Assembly: GCA_029964075.1 (NCBI GenBank)
Contig: CM057142.1
Location: 37,388,392 to 37,452,391, forward strand
DNA length: 64,000 nucleotides
Origin: Patiria pectinifera
Lineage: Eukaryota > Echinodermata > Asteroidea > Valvatida > Asterinidae
Reading direction: 5' to 3'
A program made the position numbers and the translations under genes. Shown in pieces: positions 37,124 through 47,125 of the stretch (position 1 is the first letter of the stretch; the number at the start of each line of letters is the position of its first letter). The notes beneath the pieces are model-generated. The model had not been told where the DNA came from and did not search any database. It was given only the letters and a program-made list of their open reading frames with translations.

Positions 37124-37484
37124 TTTTATATAACCGACATACAGATCCTTGTCATTTGATTGGTGGAACTCACATCACGTGGCATTCGTTATTGCTCCCA
37201 TTCATGCCGCGGCTCAAAAAGTACTATCCGCCCATGGGAAATGGGAAATACTATTCAACAGTTAGGATCATGACGCGGTATTTGTGTGCAAATACATGCT
37301 GGTGTGCGCGTTCAGCGTTGCGCGTAGCGCGTATTGTTCCAAAGAGCCAGCGCTACAGCGTTGGGTTCAAACATTTTCGTGAAAGGGTGGTTTGGAAGAG
37401 AGAAATACATTTTCCTCCAGTTTTGTATTGAAAAAAAGTTCAAATATATCAAATGACAAGGATCTATATGTCAGTTATATAAAA
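37124..37484. mobile_element. MITE with 35-bp TIR downstream of RBKS
   Basis: TTTTATATAACCGACATACA...CCTTGTCATTTGAT and its complement ending at 37484; 361 bp. Interior has GCGCGTTCAGCGTTGCGCG. Abuts the next hairpin exactly. Confidence 0.75.
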
Positions 37485-37647
37485 CAAATATTGAGTGGCT
37501 TTAAATTGTGAAATGGGAGGAATATTATCGCTCGGTAAAATCTGGACTTTTCCATTTCACTCGGCTTCGCCTCGTGAAATGGAAAAGTCCAGATTTTACC
37601 TTGCGATAATATTCCTCCCATTCCACTCTGAGCCACTCAATATTTGT
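37484..37647. repeat. Long near-perfect hairpin
   Basis: ACAAATATTGAGTGGCT ... AGCCACTCAATATTTGT; stem about 75 bp around TCACTCGGCTTCGCCTCGTGA. Confidence 0.85.
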
Positions 37648-37999
37648 GTACTAATCCACTTTTTGGATTATCCTTGATGTCACTTAAAGTACACTTTAAA
37701 GGCTCAATGACGTACATTTTACTAAAATCTGTTTTGTGCAAATACATGTAGTCATTCCTGTGAACTGTATGAAAATAATTTTGATTTAACCATTTTAACT
37801 GATCAATGTCCATATGCTGTTTCGTGACAACTCACCACACTGTTGCTTTTAACGTGCACACATTCCACAGTAAAGCAATTTTCTGTGTAAACTATGAATC
37901 CACAATATAGCTCATTAGAACGTTGCTGCATAAAGTGTTCTCATTGATTAAACACACCTGTAGTTAATCGACAAAGAAACACTGGAAGAGAATTGACCA

Positions 38000-39379
38000 C
38001 TAGCATTAACCCCCAACTGCATTCTGGCAACTTTTGGCGTAGCTGTAACACTGGAGCTTCTGCTTAAAAAAAGTTTACCAATTTGCCCATAAATATGTGA
38101 AACTTCCCATCAGCATGAAACCAAGCAGCCTTGAAACACTCTTAAAACGTGGCAGAAGAGAAAAAAAAAACCCAGAATCATTAGAAAACAACTTGGAGAA
38201 TTAAGATTGGCATCGAGAAAATTGGCTCCTGATGAGCCACGTGAATTTCGATTCAGATCTTGGATTAAGATTTTTCTTTTACTGTTAGAAATGTATTCTA
38301 CTTGATTTGAGCATTTTAAAATGTTTGCTTACTTTATATGAAAATAAATATATAATGTGCTAATTGATGTGAGTGATATCAAGTTGAATTGAATGGACTT
38401 TAATGGCAGTTTGTCAAATTGCCATTTAAATTATGTGTAAATGTATTGTAAAAAAAAAAAAAAGTATAATGCAGTGACAATGCTGAAATCAAGTTTTGCA
38501 AGCGAATTTTCTTAAAGCCTCTAAAAATTTTTTTTTTTTCGCGACCCGAGCTATGACTTTTTAGCTGGCTTTCTTTTTTTGCAAAACATAAAAAAAAAAA
38601 AAAAATTTCGGCTATGCGCCGTGAAAACTGAATCTTTCGCATATGGGTCGTGTACACTTAGGAAGAGTTGCTCTATGCATGTGCCGAGTTTCAAATTTTT
38701 TCGTCACTCGATGGCCGAGATCTTGGGGGGGGGGGGCGGAATCCGCCCCCCCCCTCCCCGGCTGAGAGATGGTCAAAATAACCCGGCCCCTTTAGGGTTA
38801 AAACTACAAGTCCCCATTAATATCATAGAACAGAACTTATAAATTAAAGTAAATAATGCAGTCAAAAAAACTGTTTCTTTTAAAAATGATTGGGTGCCAA
38901 TATAAAAATGTCATTAATTAAATGAGTGTGGTTCTGTGGGATGGAAATAATTTTTAACAGCATCGTGTGATTCGGGAGTCAAGAAACCACGCCTTGTACA
39001 TAAGAAGGAGCACGCACACAGACCTTATTTTATAGTACAAGTTGTCTTAACTCATGGGTACGAGTTGTCCAAGGCATGAGTTGACTTGAAAGTCTTTCAA
39101 GCAGGTTGGCTTAACAAATTAAGTAGCATCAGTTTTGAATTGAAACGTGTTCAAATCGTACTTATCGTACAAGTTTTAGTTTTCCAAGGATGCCCATACA
39201 GCAAAAGGCAGTTTTTTCAATGAGCTATGCTTAAATACCAAACAATAAATGAATTGCTAAAACTGCCAAATAAACAATGAAATGATAAAATTCATTAAAT
39301 TAAAGGGAAATCTGAACATCAAACAGTAAATACAAAATGACCGATTGTGATAATAATGTTATCGTCATTGAACAATGCC
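38000..39379. other. Downstream of RBKS, no gene recognised
   Basis: A/T-rich sequence. 38725-38800 has a poly-G/poly-C tract next to GCTGAGAGATGGTCAAAATA, whose complement occurs with a similar G-run at 4812-4860, so both are ends of one G-run MITE family. Confidence 0.5.
38343..38348 (+). terminator. Candidate RBKS polyadenylation signal
   Basis: AATAAA about 1.4 kb after the RBKS stop. The interval contains two fold-back elements (37124-37484 and 37484-37647), so a closer non-canonical signal is also possible. Confidence 0.25.
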
Positions 39380-39535
39380 AGTACCCATTTAACACCTGGG
39401 TTGAGAGGAGTAATTGAGGTAAAGTGCCTTACTCAAGGGCACAACACGCATGGCCACGGTGAGGCTCGAACCCACAACTTCTTGATCACGAATCATGTGC
39501 TCCACCGCTAGACCACACGTGCCCCACGTTGCTAT
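39380..39535 (-). mobile_element. tRNA-derived SINE, copy 3
   Basis: On the minus strand GTGTGGTCTAGCGGTGGAGC (box A region) and GGGTTCGAGCC (box B), then the shared body with AGTGCCTT and CACCTGGGT. Downstream of RBKS. Confidence 0.72.
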
Positions 39536-39659
39536 GCTTCAAACGAAAATAATGCATACAAAATACAAACGATCCGCCGAGTACCTTTAAAGGCAGTAGG
39601 GACATTGGTAATTTACTGGAAACCTTGTTCAAAGTGAAAAGGGACTTGTACAATTAAAT

Positions 39660-39987
39660 GGGGCTGTATCATAAGTACGACGCCTCATAGGTCCGACGCC
39701 TCATAAGTCGGATCGGACTTATGAGGCGTCGGACTTATGAGGCTAAATTCCGCCTCATAGGTCCGACGCCTCATAAGTCCGACGCCTCATAAGTCCGACA
39801 ATGGACAAACGCTGTTTCGCACTTTCGGACTTATGAGGCGTCGGAGCTATGAGGCGTCGGACTCATGCGGCGTCGAGCCTATGAGGCGCAATAAATAAAT
39901 GTTATGCCTCATAAGACCGACGCCTCATAAGTCCGAAATTTCGGACTGCGTCGGACCTATGAGGCGTCGGACTTATGAGCGTACCCC
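39660..39987. mobile_element. hAT-like insertion built of 15-bp inverted repeats
   Basis: The interior is almost wholly the word GACGCCTCATA[AG]GTCC and its complement, in both orientations. Flanks AATTAAAT (39652-39659) and AATTAAAT (39988-39995) are a perfect 8-bp duplication; ends GGGGCTGTA and GCGTACCCC. Confidence 0.75.
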
Positions 39988-40192
39988 AATTAAATACCCT
40001 GTGAAATTATTCCGCCTGACGGTATTGTTCGAGGAAATAACTGCCATAACCTCTTAGTGTCTCTCTAAAACCACATAAGCCTAATATCTGTCCGCCCTCC
40101 CTCTGTCACTTCCGGTTATCTTCCTCCCTCTCTTCGCAGGGCCGTGATCACGGGCGCTTTTGCCGGGGACGTCCCATTGGTCCGACGCCCCA

Positions 40193-40242
40193 TAGGATTA
40201 GGGTTAGGGTTAGGGTCAGTACTCGGGTTAGTAGGGTTAGGG
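40193..40242 (+). repeat. Interstitial TTAGGG tracts
   Basis: Three perfect and a few imperfect TTAGGG units in two short runs. Too few for a telomere. The surrounding 40140-40400 again holds GTCCGACGCCCCATA and GGGACGTCGACCCAATC words related to the preceding element. Confidence 0.75.
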
Positions 40243-40756
40243 CCCTCTTTAAAAAAAACCCCATTTTTTTCCTGCGGCCAAAAATTTTGGGCCAATTCTT
40301 TTGAAAAAAAAATCTACTTTAACAAATTTGTAAAAAACAAAATTGCTGAGGGCCCCCCCCCCAACCAAATCCTGAGTGCGCCAATGATGGGACGTCGACC
40401 CAATCGGACTTCGGACTATCGAGACGTAACCAATTTTGCTGACATCTCTATAACCATAAGCATCCTGTTTTACCTACTATAAAATCTTTGCAAACTTGCT
40501 TGCGAATATACTGAAATGTTGGCGCCTTTCAAGAGTAGGCCTACTATATGAGAATAGCCAGACAGGAAGGACCAGCACTGAATGTTTTTATCTTTGGAGA
40601 AAGAGTTGACCAGGTCCATTATTCAAGTACCTCGGAAGCTGGCTCTCTCCGGATGGACACTGCGAGAAGGATATCAAGTCAGTGTTGGCCAAGGGTGCTT
40701 TTGTGAAGCACACTGCTCCCTTCTAATGATGTGCATCGGGTCGGGTTGACCAAGTA

Positions 40757-41628
40757 TGAAGCCCGGGAAGGGACAGGGTGGAATTTTTTTTTTGGAGTTT
40801 GCTAATTCGTTCGCACGAATTACTAATTCGTTCGCACGAATTACTAATTCGTGGGAACGAATTACTAATTCGTTCGCACGAATTAGCAATTCGTGCGAAC
40901 GATTACTAATTCGTGCGAACGAATTACTAATTCGTGGGAACGAATTAACAAACTCCAGTAATTCGTTCGGACGAATTACTAATTCGTTCGCACGAATTAC
41001 TAATTCGTGGGAACGAATTACTAATTCGTTCGCACGAATTAGCAATTCGTGCGAACGAATTACTAATTCGTGCGAACGAATTACTAATTCGTGCGAACGA
41101 ATTAACAAACTCCAGTAATTCGTTCGGACGAATTACTAATTCGTGGGAACGAATTAGTATTCGTGGGAACGAATTAGTATTCGTTCGCACGAATTACTAG
41201 GCTTAATTCGTTCCCACGAATTACTAATTCGTGCGCACAAATTACTAATTCGTTCCCACGAATTGCTAAATCGTTCGCACGAATGAGTAATTCGTGCGAA
41301 CGAATTAGGAATTCGTGCGAACGAATTAGTAATTCGTGCGAACGAAATAGCAATTCGTGCAAACGAATTAGGAATTCGTGGGAACGAAATAGGAATTCGT
41401 GGGAACGAATTAGTAATTCGTGCGAACGAAATAGCAATTTGTACGAACGAATTAGGAATTCGTGGGAACGAAATAGGAATTCGTGGGAACGAAATAGGAA
41501 TTCGTGGGAACGAAATAGTAATTCGTGCGAACGAATTAGCAATTCGTGCGAACGAATTAGTAATTCGTGCGAACGAATTAGCAAACTCCAAAAAAAAATT
41601 CCACCCTGTCCCTTCCCGGGCTTCATAA
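40757..41628. mobile_element. TIR-bounded array of AATTCGTNCGNACGAATT palindromes
   Basis: ATGAAGCCCGGGAAGGGACA...GGAGTTTGC at the left is inverted at the right end. Between them about 35 copies of a 21-bp unit, an 18-bp AATTCG[TG]...CGAATT palindrome joined by ACT/AGT/AGC. GGAGTTTG motifs also occur internally. Open frames on both strands are by-products of the period being a multiple of three. Confidence 0.85.
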
Positions 41629-41638
41629 ACCAAGCCAA

Positions 41639-41775
41639 ATTTACCGACCCGAAACATTAGATATAAACCGAATCCGAACCGAAACCGATCTAAACTCCCT
41701 CAAACCGACCCGACCCGACGCAACAAAAAATAAGGTAAAACCGACCCGAACCGACCCGACCCGAAAAAACCGCGA
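41639..41775. repeat. ACCGACCCGA low-complexity tract
   Basis: Degenerate (AACCGACCCG)n-like repeats; its complement GGGTCGGGTTGACC appears once on the far side of the preceding element at about 40738. Confidence 0.6.
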
Positions 41776-41938
41776 ATACCTGGCTTGGACAAAATAATCA
41801 CTTCTTTGTGCCTGCCCTTACCCAGGTGGCATGAATTCTTTTGCATGGTGGCATGAATTCTTTTGAATTCAAAGGCATCGTCACTACGCTACGGAAGCGT
41901 ATTTAGGACATGACCGAAAATATTTTTGAGGCCCACTA

Positions 41939-42180
41939 CTTCGCCCGGGCGGATTACTATTTCGCCCGGGCGGATTGCTATTTCGCCCGGGCGGATTGCT
42001 ATTTCGCCCGGGCGGATTGCTATTTCGCCCGGGCGGATCGCTATTTCGCCCGGGCGGATTAGCATTTCGCCCGGGCGGATTACTATTCCGCCCGGGCGGA
42101 TTACTAATTCGCCCGGGCAGACTACTAATTCGCCAGGGCAGATTACTAATTCTCCCGGCCGGGCAGACTACTAATTCACC
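41939..42180. repeat. 21-bp array of CGCCCGGGCG palindromes
   Basis: About 11 units of TTCGCCCGGGCGGATTACTA with the spacer varying as GCTA/ACTA/AGCA and the core decaying toward the right end. Non-coding despite open frames. Confidence 0.9.
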
Positions 42181-42249
42181 CAATCCGCCTAGCATGTCAT
42201 AACTACGAATAAACGACCTGATATCGGCCGCTACTGCCAGTAGTACCTC

Positions 42250-42590
42250 AGCCTCACCTTAATTGGCCTTGATCTTTCTAACTCCAAGGTGGCCGTTGAG
42301 CAGCCCTCCATGCAGCTCTAACAAGACTTCGATCCGATGGTCTACTGGCAGCACCAACCGCCATCTTACCACCTTCCCATCATCGGACTCCCATCTCCGA
42401 TAGAGATGTCCATATCTCACAACCATCTGGGCCCTTAAAGACCAAAGTGTCTTACTACCTGCTTGGGTGTGTGGGACACCGCCTGCCCAGCTGGGCGACT
42501 GTCACAACTCTATTTGGCTCTGATGAGCCAACCCATACAATTGTCGGCCAACTGAGCTTCCCTCAAGACTTCATTGTCAATGTCGGCTGA
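42250..42590 (-). pseudogene. Integrase N-terminal zinc-binding region, truncated
   Basis: Minus strand, with frame changes: LREAQLADNCMGWLIRAK, then GHLYRRWESDDG and VLLELHGGLLNGHL, typical of the H2C2 zinc-binding domain start of Ty3/gypsy integrases. The catalytic DDE core is absent; sequence is replaced by the 21-bp array and its flank. Confidence 0.65.
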
Positions 42591-42719
42591 GCCTCTTTGC
42601 CCCTAGCCAGTGTCTCCTCTGGTTTGACCTGGCTCCAATAATTCTCATTGACCTAATTTTTCTCAGCAGTTGCCTCACTTAGGCCACAATACATACATGG
42701 CTGTCGAGACAGCCCATCA

Positions 42720-43070
42720 GCATAACCGTGTTTCTTCCCCGGCTTATGCTGAATCTCTACGTCGTACTCAGAAATAATCTGAATCCATCTTGCCACCTAA
42801 CCTTCGGGGTTCATACAGTTGAGCATCACCGAAGTGCGGCATCGTCTGTTCTCAACGTCACTTTTCAGCCATACAAATACTGCCGAACGTGCTTAAGGTA
42901 TACGACAACTGCCAACAACTCTCATCGTGTCACGCAATAATTGCGTTCAGTTTACGGCTAGCGTAAGCTAGGACTTTTTGATCTCCATCTTGTACTTGGG
43001 ACAAGACCCCACATATACCGTCTCCACTGGAATCTGTGTCGAGGAGAAAATCGCCCTCCGGAATTGAATT
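42720..43070 (-). pseudogene. Gypsy RNase H fragment
   Basis: Minus strand: FLLDTDSSGDGICGVLSQ and VLAYASRKLN (RNase H core with the first catalytic Asp), later VTLRTDDAALRWL and IQHKPGKKHGYADGLSR. At least two in-frame stops. Confidence 0.75.
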
Positions 43071-43241
43071 GGACATTATTGGGCAGACTGGAGCTTAGCC
43101 TTAAGCTTATCAAATGCCACCTGGCATGCCTCGCTCAAAACAAAATCCCTGGCCTTCTCGGTAAGGGCGTAAAGCGGACTCGCAGTTTCTGCGAAACCGT
43201 TCATGTACTTCCTGTAATAGGATGTGAGGCCAAAGAAACTT

Positions 43242-44160
43242 CTAACATCCCTTACACATCGAGGGACTGCAGGCTAATCGGCAACGGCTTGGACCTTCTT
43301 GGGGTCTGTTGCCACCCCCATCCGCTGAGACAATGTGCCCAAATAACTCACGTTGAAATAAATTGCACTTGCTGGGCTTCAGCTTCAGCCCAGCATCCCT
43401 CAACCTACCCAACACTATGCGGAGACGCTCTTGGGTCTCCTCAACCGTTCGACCAAACACAATGATGTCGTCTAGGTAAATCAAAAAGATTTCCCACTGC
43501 AGGCCCCTCATGACCTGCTCCATGAGGCGCTCAAATGTTGCTGGAGCGTTGCATAACCCAAAGGGCATGCACTTCCAGCGGTAGAGACCATTCCTCACCA
43601 CAAAGGATGACTTCTGGCTGTCGTCTTCATCGAGAGCTACCTGCCAGTACCCTGACGCTAAATCTAAGGTACAGAACCTTTTCGCCCCATGCAACGCATC
43701 AAATGTCTCACCAATATGTGGCACAGGGTAAACGTCCTTGATGGTGACAGCGTTAAGCTTCCGGTAGTCCACACAGAAGCGTTTCGTCCCATCCTGCCTA
43801 CCAGGACAACGTTCGCAGCCCAGGGGCTGTTAAAAGGCTCTATGATGCCTGTCCCCTGGAGGTCAACAACTTGCCTCAGAATCTCCTCCTTGTAACTATA
43901 TGGGTGACGCCATGGCCGCTCCTTAACCGGCCTTGCATCTCCGGTATTGATGTGGTGTCGAACCACATCAGTCCGGCCAATATCGAATTCACCCCTCAAA
44001 AAGACATCTTGAAAATCTCTCAAACATCCTTGGACCAACCCATGTTTTTCTACGTCAACATTGGCTTTACACCGATCAAATAAATCGACCAAGTGCTCGG
44101 GTAACTCAGGCTCTGCGGCACAAGTAGCCACTTTGCCTACCTGAATTGCACTCGCCTCTT
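43242..44160 (-). pseudogene. Gypsy reverse transcriptase (frameshifted)
   Basis: Two overlapping minus-strand frames. The upstream one carries the pre-RT region with GIIEPFNSPWAANVVLV; the frame changes near 43795. The downstream one begins DYRKLNAVTIKD and contains TLDLASGYWQV, MPFGLCNAPATFERLM and the catalytic YLDD (43467-43478). Family assignment to Ty3/gypsy is firm. Confidence 0.88.
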
Positions 44161-44318
44161 CCACGGAGATAACTCCTGCGGTTGTCCCCTTTCTAGCTGT
44201 CCTGGTCTCACGACCAGGATTAAAAACTCTTAGCGGGACGTACTCAGTCCCTGCTTCCACCAATGATCACCTTAGCGCTAAGCTTTTCGTGGCTAACTCA
44301 GCTCCTCCCTCTAGAGGT

Positions 44319-44600
44319 TCAACAATTGCCGGTCCAGCCAGGTAATGACATTTTCTTAGCCATCACTCCGGGCACGCCAGCCTTGTGACCAGACGGTATC
44401 TCTGTGGTCTCTGCAACTAACACTCTACCGATGAATGGTTCACCTCCACCATCGGTACATTGCATGTTCTCACCATTGAGCATCCACCTTTTGCTTAGGA
44501 AGTCCAAGTTCCCACCCGTAGTCAATAAAAAAAATCTACACCTAAGATGCCAGCGCATCTTATCTCTGCAAACACTGCCTTCACCGGGGAAATAGTACCA
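44319..44600 (-). pseudogene. Gypsy protease-like remnant
   Basis: Minus-strand words such as ILGVDF and, further on, RVLVAETTEIPSGHKA fit the second half of a retropepsin and the linker to RT. The catalytic D-[ST]-G is not seen and the frame is interrupted. Confidence 0.5.
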
Positions 44601-44754
44601 TTCACAGCTTGACGTCCGCGAACCATTTTCCCCACCAAGCTTTGGGTGCTTTACTGTGGAGGACCCTTCGGAGTCTCCAGCCTGCACGCGGGTCCTCCGT
44701 TTGGCTGGTCTCCGTTTCCCTGCTGGAACTTTGTTTCCTTTGGGTGGCGTCTTG

Positions 44755-44805
44755 CAACCTCTTGCAAAATGGCCTGTCCCACCTCAATTGAAACACTCCT
44801 CCGGC
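44755..44805 (-). pseudogene. Gag zinc knuckle with stop codon
   Basis: A CCHC-type knuckle in which the second position reads TGA; the remaining GHFARGC is intact. Shows nucleocapsid function is lost. Confidence 0.6.
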
Positions 44806-45301
44806 CCTTGCCGACGATGTCGCAATTGAACTATTAGTAATTCTCAGCCTGCAAGCTGGAATCGAACCTCCTTTGCAACAACTGTACCATTTCCGGATAA
44901 CTCTACTCATGCGGACCCTTTTCCCAGTACTCTGAGAGCATTTCCCGGAAGGCTTGCAGCGAAGCATGTGGCGGGTTCCTCATCATCCTAGTGATTAGCC
45001 TTCTTACAAGACTTCAAATGTCTGTGGTACTTTCTCCACAAGACCTTACTACTATACATAATAATCAGGAATGATGTTTGGACGGTGCCACTTCCGCCCC
45101 AACTGCTCCTTCAACGCACTCTCATTACATACCCTTGGCTCCTTTTTCAATGGCCAAGAGCCTACCGACGGGACAACTTCAACCTTTCCCAATCGGTCAA
45201 CACTATCGCCTACTCAGGTAGCAAAACTCATAAGTTCTGGCCTCAACTTCATCTTTATCAAAACCTCCTGTCACTCTGCAAAGGGATTCTGCCGTGCCGA
45301 A

Positions 45302-45736
45302 TCACTTCGACCTGGGTATATTACTCAGACCATCTTCCTCAAACGCACTAGGCATCTTAGCCACCGGCGTTTTAACCTCAGTCTGCCGACACGTCCAATG
45401 CAGGTTTCCTAGAGGGTGTACTCTCATTAATGTGCACCTCTTTTCTGCCCTCATGGACATCGCCACACTCGGCATCATCGCCTTTGCCCTGAAAGACTCA
45501 TTGCCAGTTTCGCCTGAGACTCGAAACTCAATTTCCGGGTCAACCCGAAACCGACATTTATCTAGCTCAGCCGCTTTTGCAGACTTTTCTAGAAGCAGCA
45601 ACTGATGCTCCATCCGCAGGCGACTCAATTCCTCTTCGAGTGCCTGTACTTTACTCTCACCTGGTGAGGCAACCGCACCACGCTGTCTGCTTATGGCAAC
45701 GATATCCGACAAACAGACCCTTTTTAACAACACCAA
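45302..45736 (-). pseudogene. Gag-like N-terminal region
   Basis: 144-codon open frame with a short coiled coil (VQALEEELSRLRMEHQLLLL) right after the putative primer-binding site. No capsid motif can be named; called gag-like by position. Confidence 0.5.
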
Positions 45737-45796
45737 ACAATTTCGTAAGCCCTCCCAAAGCTTCCAACTTATTAGCGAATTTACTCAATCAATTCC

Positions 45797-45815
45797 AATC
45801 CCACTTCTGGCACCA
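45797..45815 (-). promoter_or_regulatory. Probable primer-binding site
   Basis: Minus strand TGGTGCCAGAAGTGGGATT, immediately inside the presumed LTR end (LTR plus-orientation start TGTGGTGG at about 45819). Looks like the complement of a tRNA 3' end starting TGG; the tRNA species is not certain (Leu-like). Confidence 0.6.
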
Positions 45816-46183
45816 TTTTGTGGTGGATTGCTCCCGAACCCACATTCTTCCTCGGACCGGAGATATGATTTATTGAATCATCAATTGTCTTCTCAGAATC
45901 TCAGAATCTCAGAAAGTTGACTGGATATCGCCGCTAGGCATCATCATCCAGTTTGACTTCACGCCAGTGCCGTGCAAGCGTGAATGTCTTATGAATGATG
46001 GATAATTAAATGACCTGATGAAGCTTCTTGGATTTGGGGAACCCTTTTATTATTAATTAAACCTGCTGTATGGCTTACTACCCGATGTGCAAGGCTGACT
46101 ACCTCGCTGTTTGGCTTATAACTACAAGGCTTACAAACTACAACAGCCGTTAAGTTTATTATAGCAGTTCTGAGGTAACAATT

Positions 46184-46315
46184 TAATTTTTAAATTTAAT
46201 TTAATTTATTTAATTTAATGTATTTGTATTAGCATTTTTATCTGTTGACTTGATCCAATTCAATCTTTGATTGCCACATTAAGTCTAATGAAAATAAACC
46301 ATTTATCTATCTATC
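46184..46315 (+). mobile_element. 5'-truncated LINE 3' end with (ATCT)n tail
   Basis: Ends AATAAACC then ATTTATCTATCTATC, the tetranucleotide tail of CR1/L2-type or related LINEs. TAACAATT on both sides (46176-46183, 46316-46323) is an 8-bp target duplication. Confidence 0.7.
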
Positions 46316-46419
46316 TAACAATTACAGCTACAGACGCTCAATGTGGCTTACTTAGCTGCTGGGGTCGCTAGTCAGCCACATAGGGAACGCAGCCGTATGA
46401 AATCAAGGTCAGTACACGT

Positions 46420-46620
46420 CAGTGGCGTAGCCACGGGGAGGCGTGGGAGGGGGCGACAGCCCTACCTCCCCCATGAAAAATTTTCCCCCCCCCCCCCGTC
46501 GCCCCACTCACTGAGATTTTGAGTTTCTAAAAAAATTATCATTGATCTACATGACGCCCCCCATTAAATGTTCCAGCCCCCCCAGCGCCCCCCACTGAAA
46601 AATTCCTGGCTACGCCACTG
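46420..46620. mobile_element. hAT-like MITE with perfect 8-bp duplication
   Basis: CAGTGGCGTAGCCACGGGG and CCTGGCTACGCCACTG form the TIR; G-rich left and C-rich right subterminal tracts. GTACACGT is present on both sides (46412-46419, 46621-46628). Confidence 0.9.
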
Positions 46621-46947
46621 GTACACGTTCACCGCTATTCACCGTAAAGGTGTACACCACAGAAGTAAACACCGACACCTCTTCCAATACTTGGCACACA
46701 ATCCCGAGTCATTCAACCGCATAATAACTCGCAAAATGAGCACAAAACCGCGCACGCAAATTGTTCTCCATTCTTAAACGTACATAACGTCTTAAGATTG
46801 AACACTGCGTGTCATCAGCACGCTAGTCAAGAACGAATGCATGGTGCCTGGGTGGGGTTTAGCATTTATACCAAGCGCGCCTAGAATCCAGCATTGTATT
46901 GGTTACGTAAGAACATTATGCTAACTTACTATTCGCAGTACAATTCT

Positions 46948-47048
46948 GTAAAGGATAATGCCCGAGGTACGCGCCATTCATGGGTAAGAATGGCCCGAGG
47001 ACGAAGTCTTACCCACGAATGTCGCGTACCTCGGGCATTATCCTTTAC
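46948..47048. repeat. Near-perfect hairpin just upstream of the MCT-like exon
   Basis: GTAAAGGATAATGCCCGAGG pairs with its complement; stem about 45 bp with CCCGAGGACGAAGTCT in the loop region. 78 bp before the ATG at 47126, so it would lie in the promoter or 5' UTR. Confidence 0.85.
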
Positions 47049-47125
47049 ATATAGTCCTAGTCAGCTTAAAGCTGTTATGAGTTGTTCACGACATACCGCG
47101 CCATTTACGTGCTCCACTGTTCACC

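Larger units (their letters stand above)
42230..46915 (-). mobile_element. Decayed Ty3/gypsy LTR retrotransposon
   Basis: On the minus strand the order is probable LTR (about 45819-46915, outer end uncertain), primer-binding site, gag-like, zinc knuckle, protease-like, reverse transcriptase, RNase H and the start of integrase. PR-RT-RH-IN order is diagnostic of Ty3/gypsy. Stops and frame changes throughout, and loss of most of integrase and the downstream LTR at about 42230, mark it as dead. Confidence 0.85.
45819..46915 (-). repeat. Probable gypsy LTR carrying two nested insertions
   Basis: Follows the primer-binding site; a TATAAA-like motif (minus strand, about 46866-46872) could be its promoter. 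The inner boundary is supported by the PBS; the outer one is a guess because no second LTR exists in the window. Nested: 46184-46315 and 46420-46620. Confidence 0.4.

Noticed and set aside
40193-40242. Telomere or chromosome end
   Set aside because: Only a handful of TTAGGG units, with unrelated sequence continuing on both sides.
40674-41657. Long repetitive ORFs on both strands
   Set aside because: They arise because the repeat unit is 21 bp (a multiple of three) and lacks stops; they are open on both strands with no protein family resemblance.
41884-42202. Pro/Gly/Arg-rich ORFs
   Set aside because: Same explanation: 21-bp palindromic array, open in several frames.
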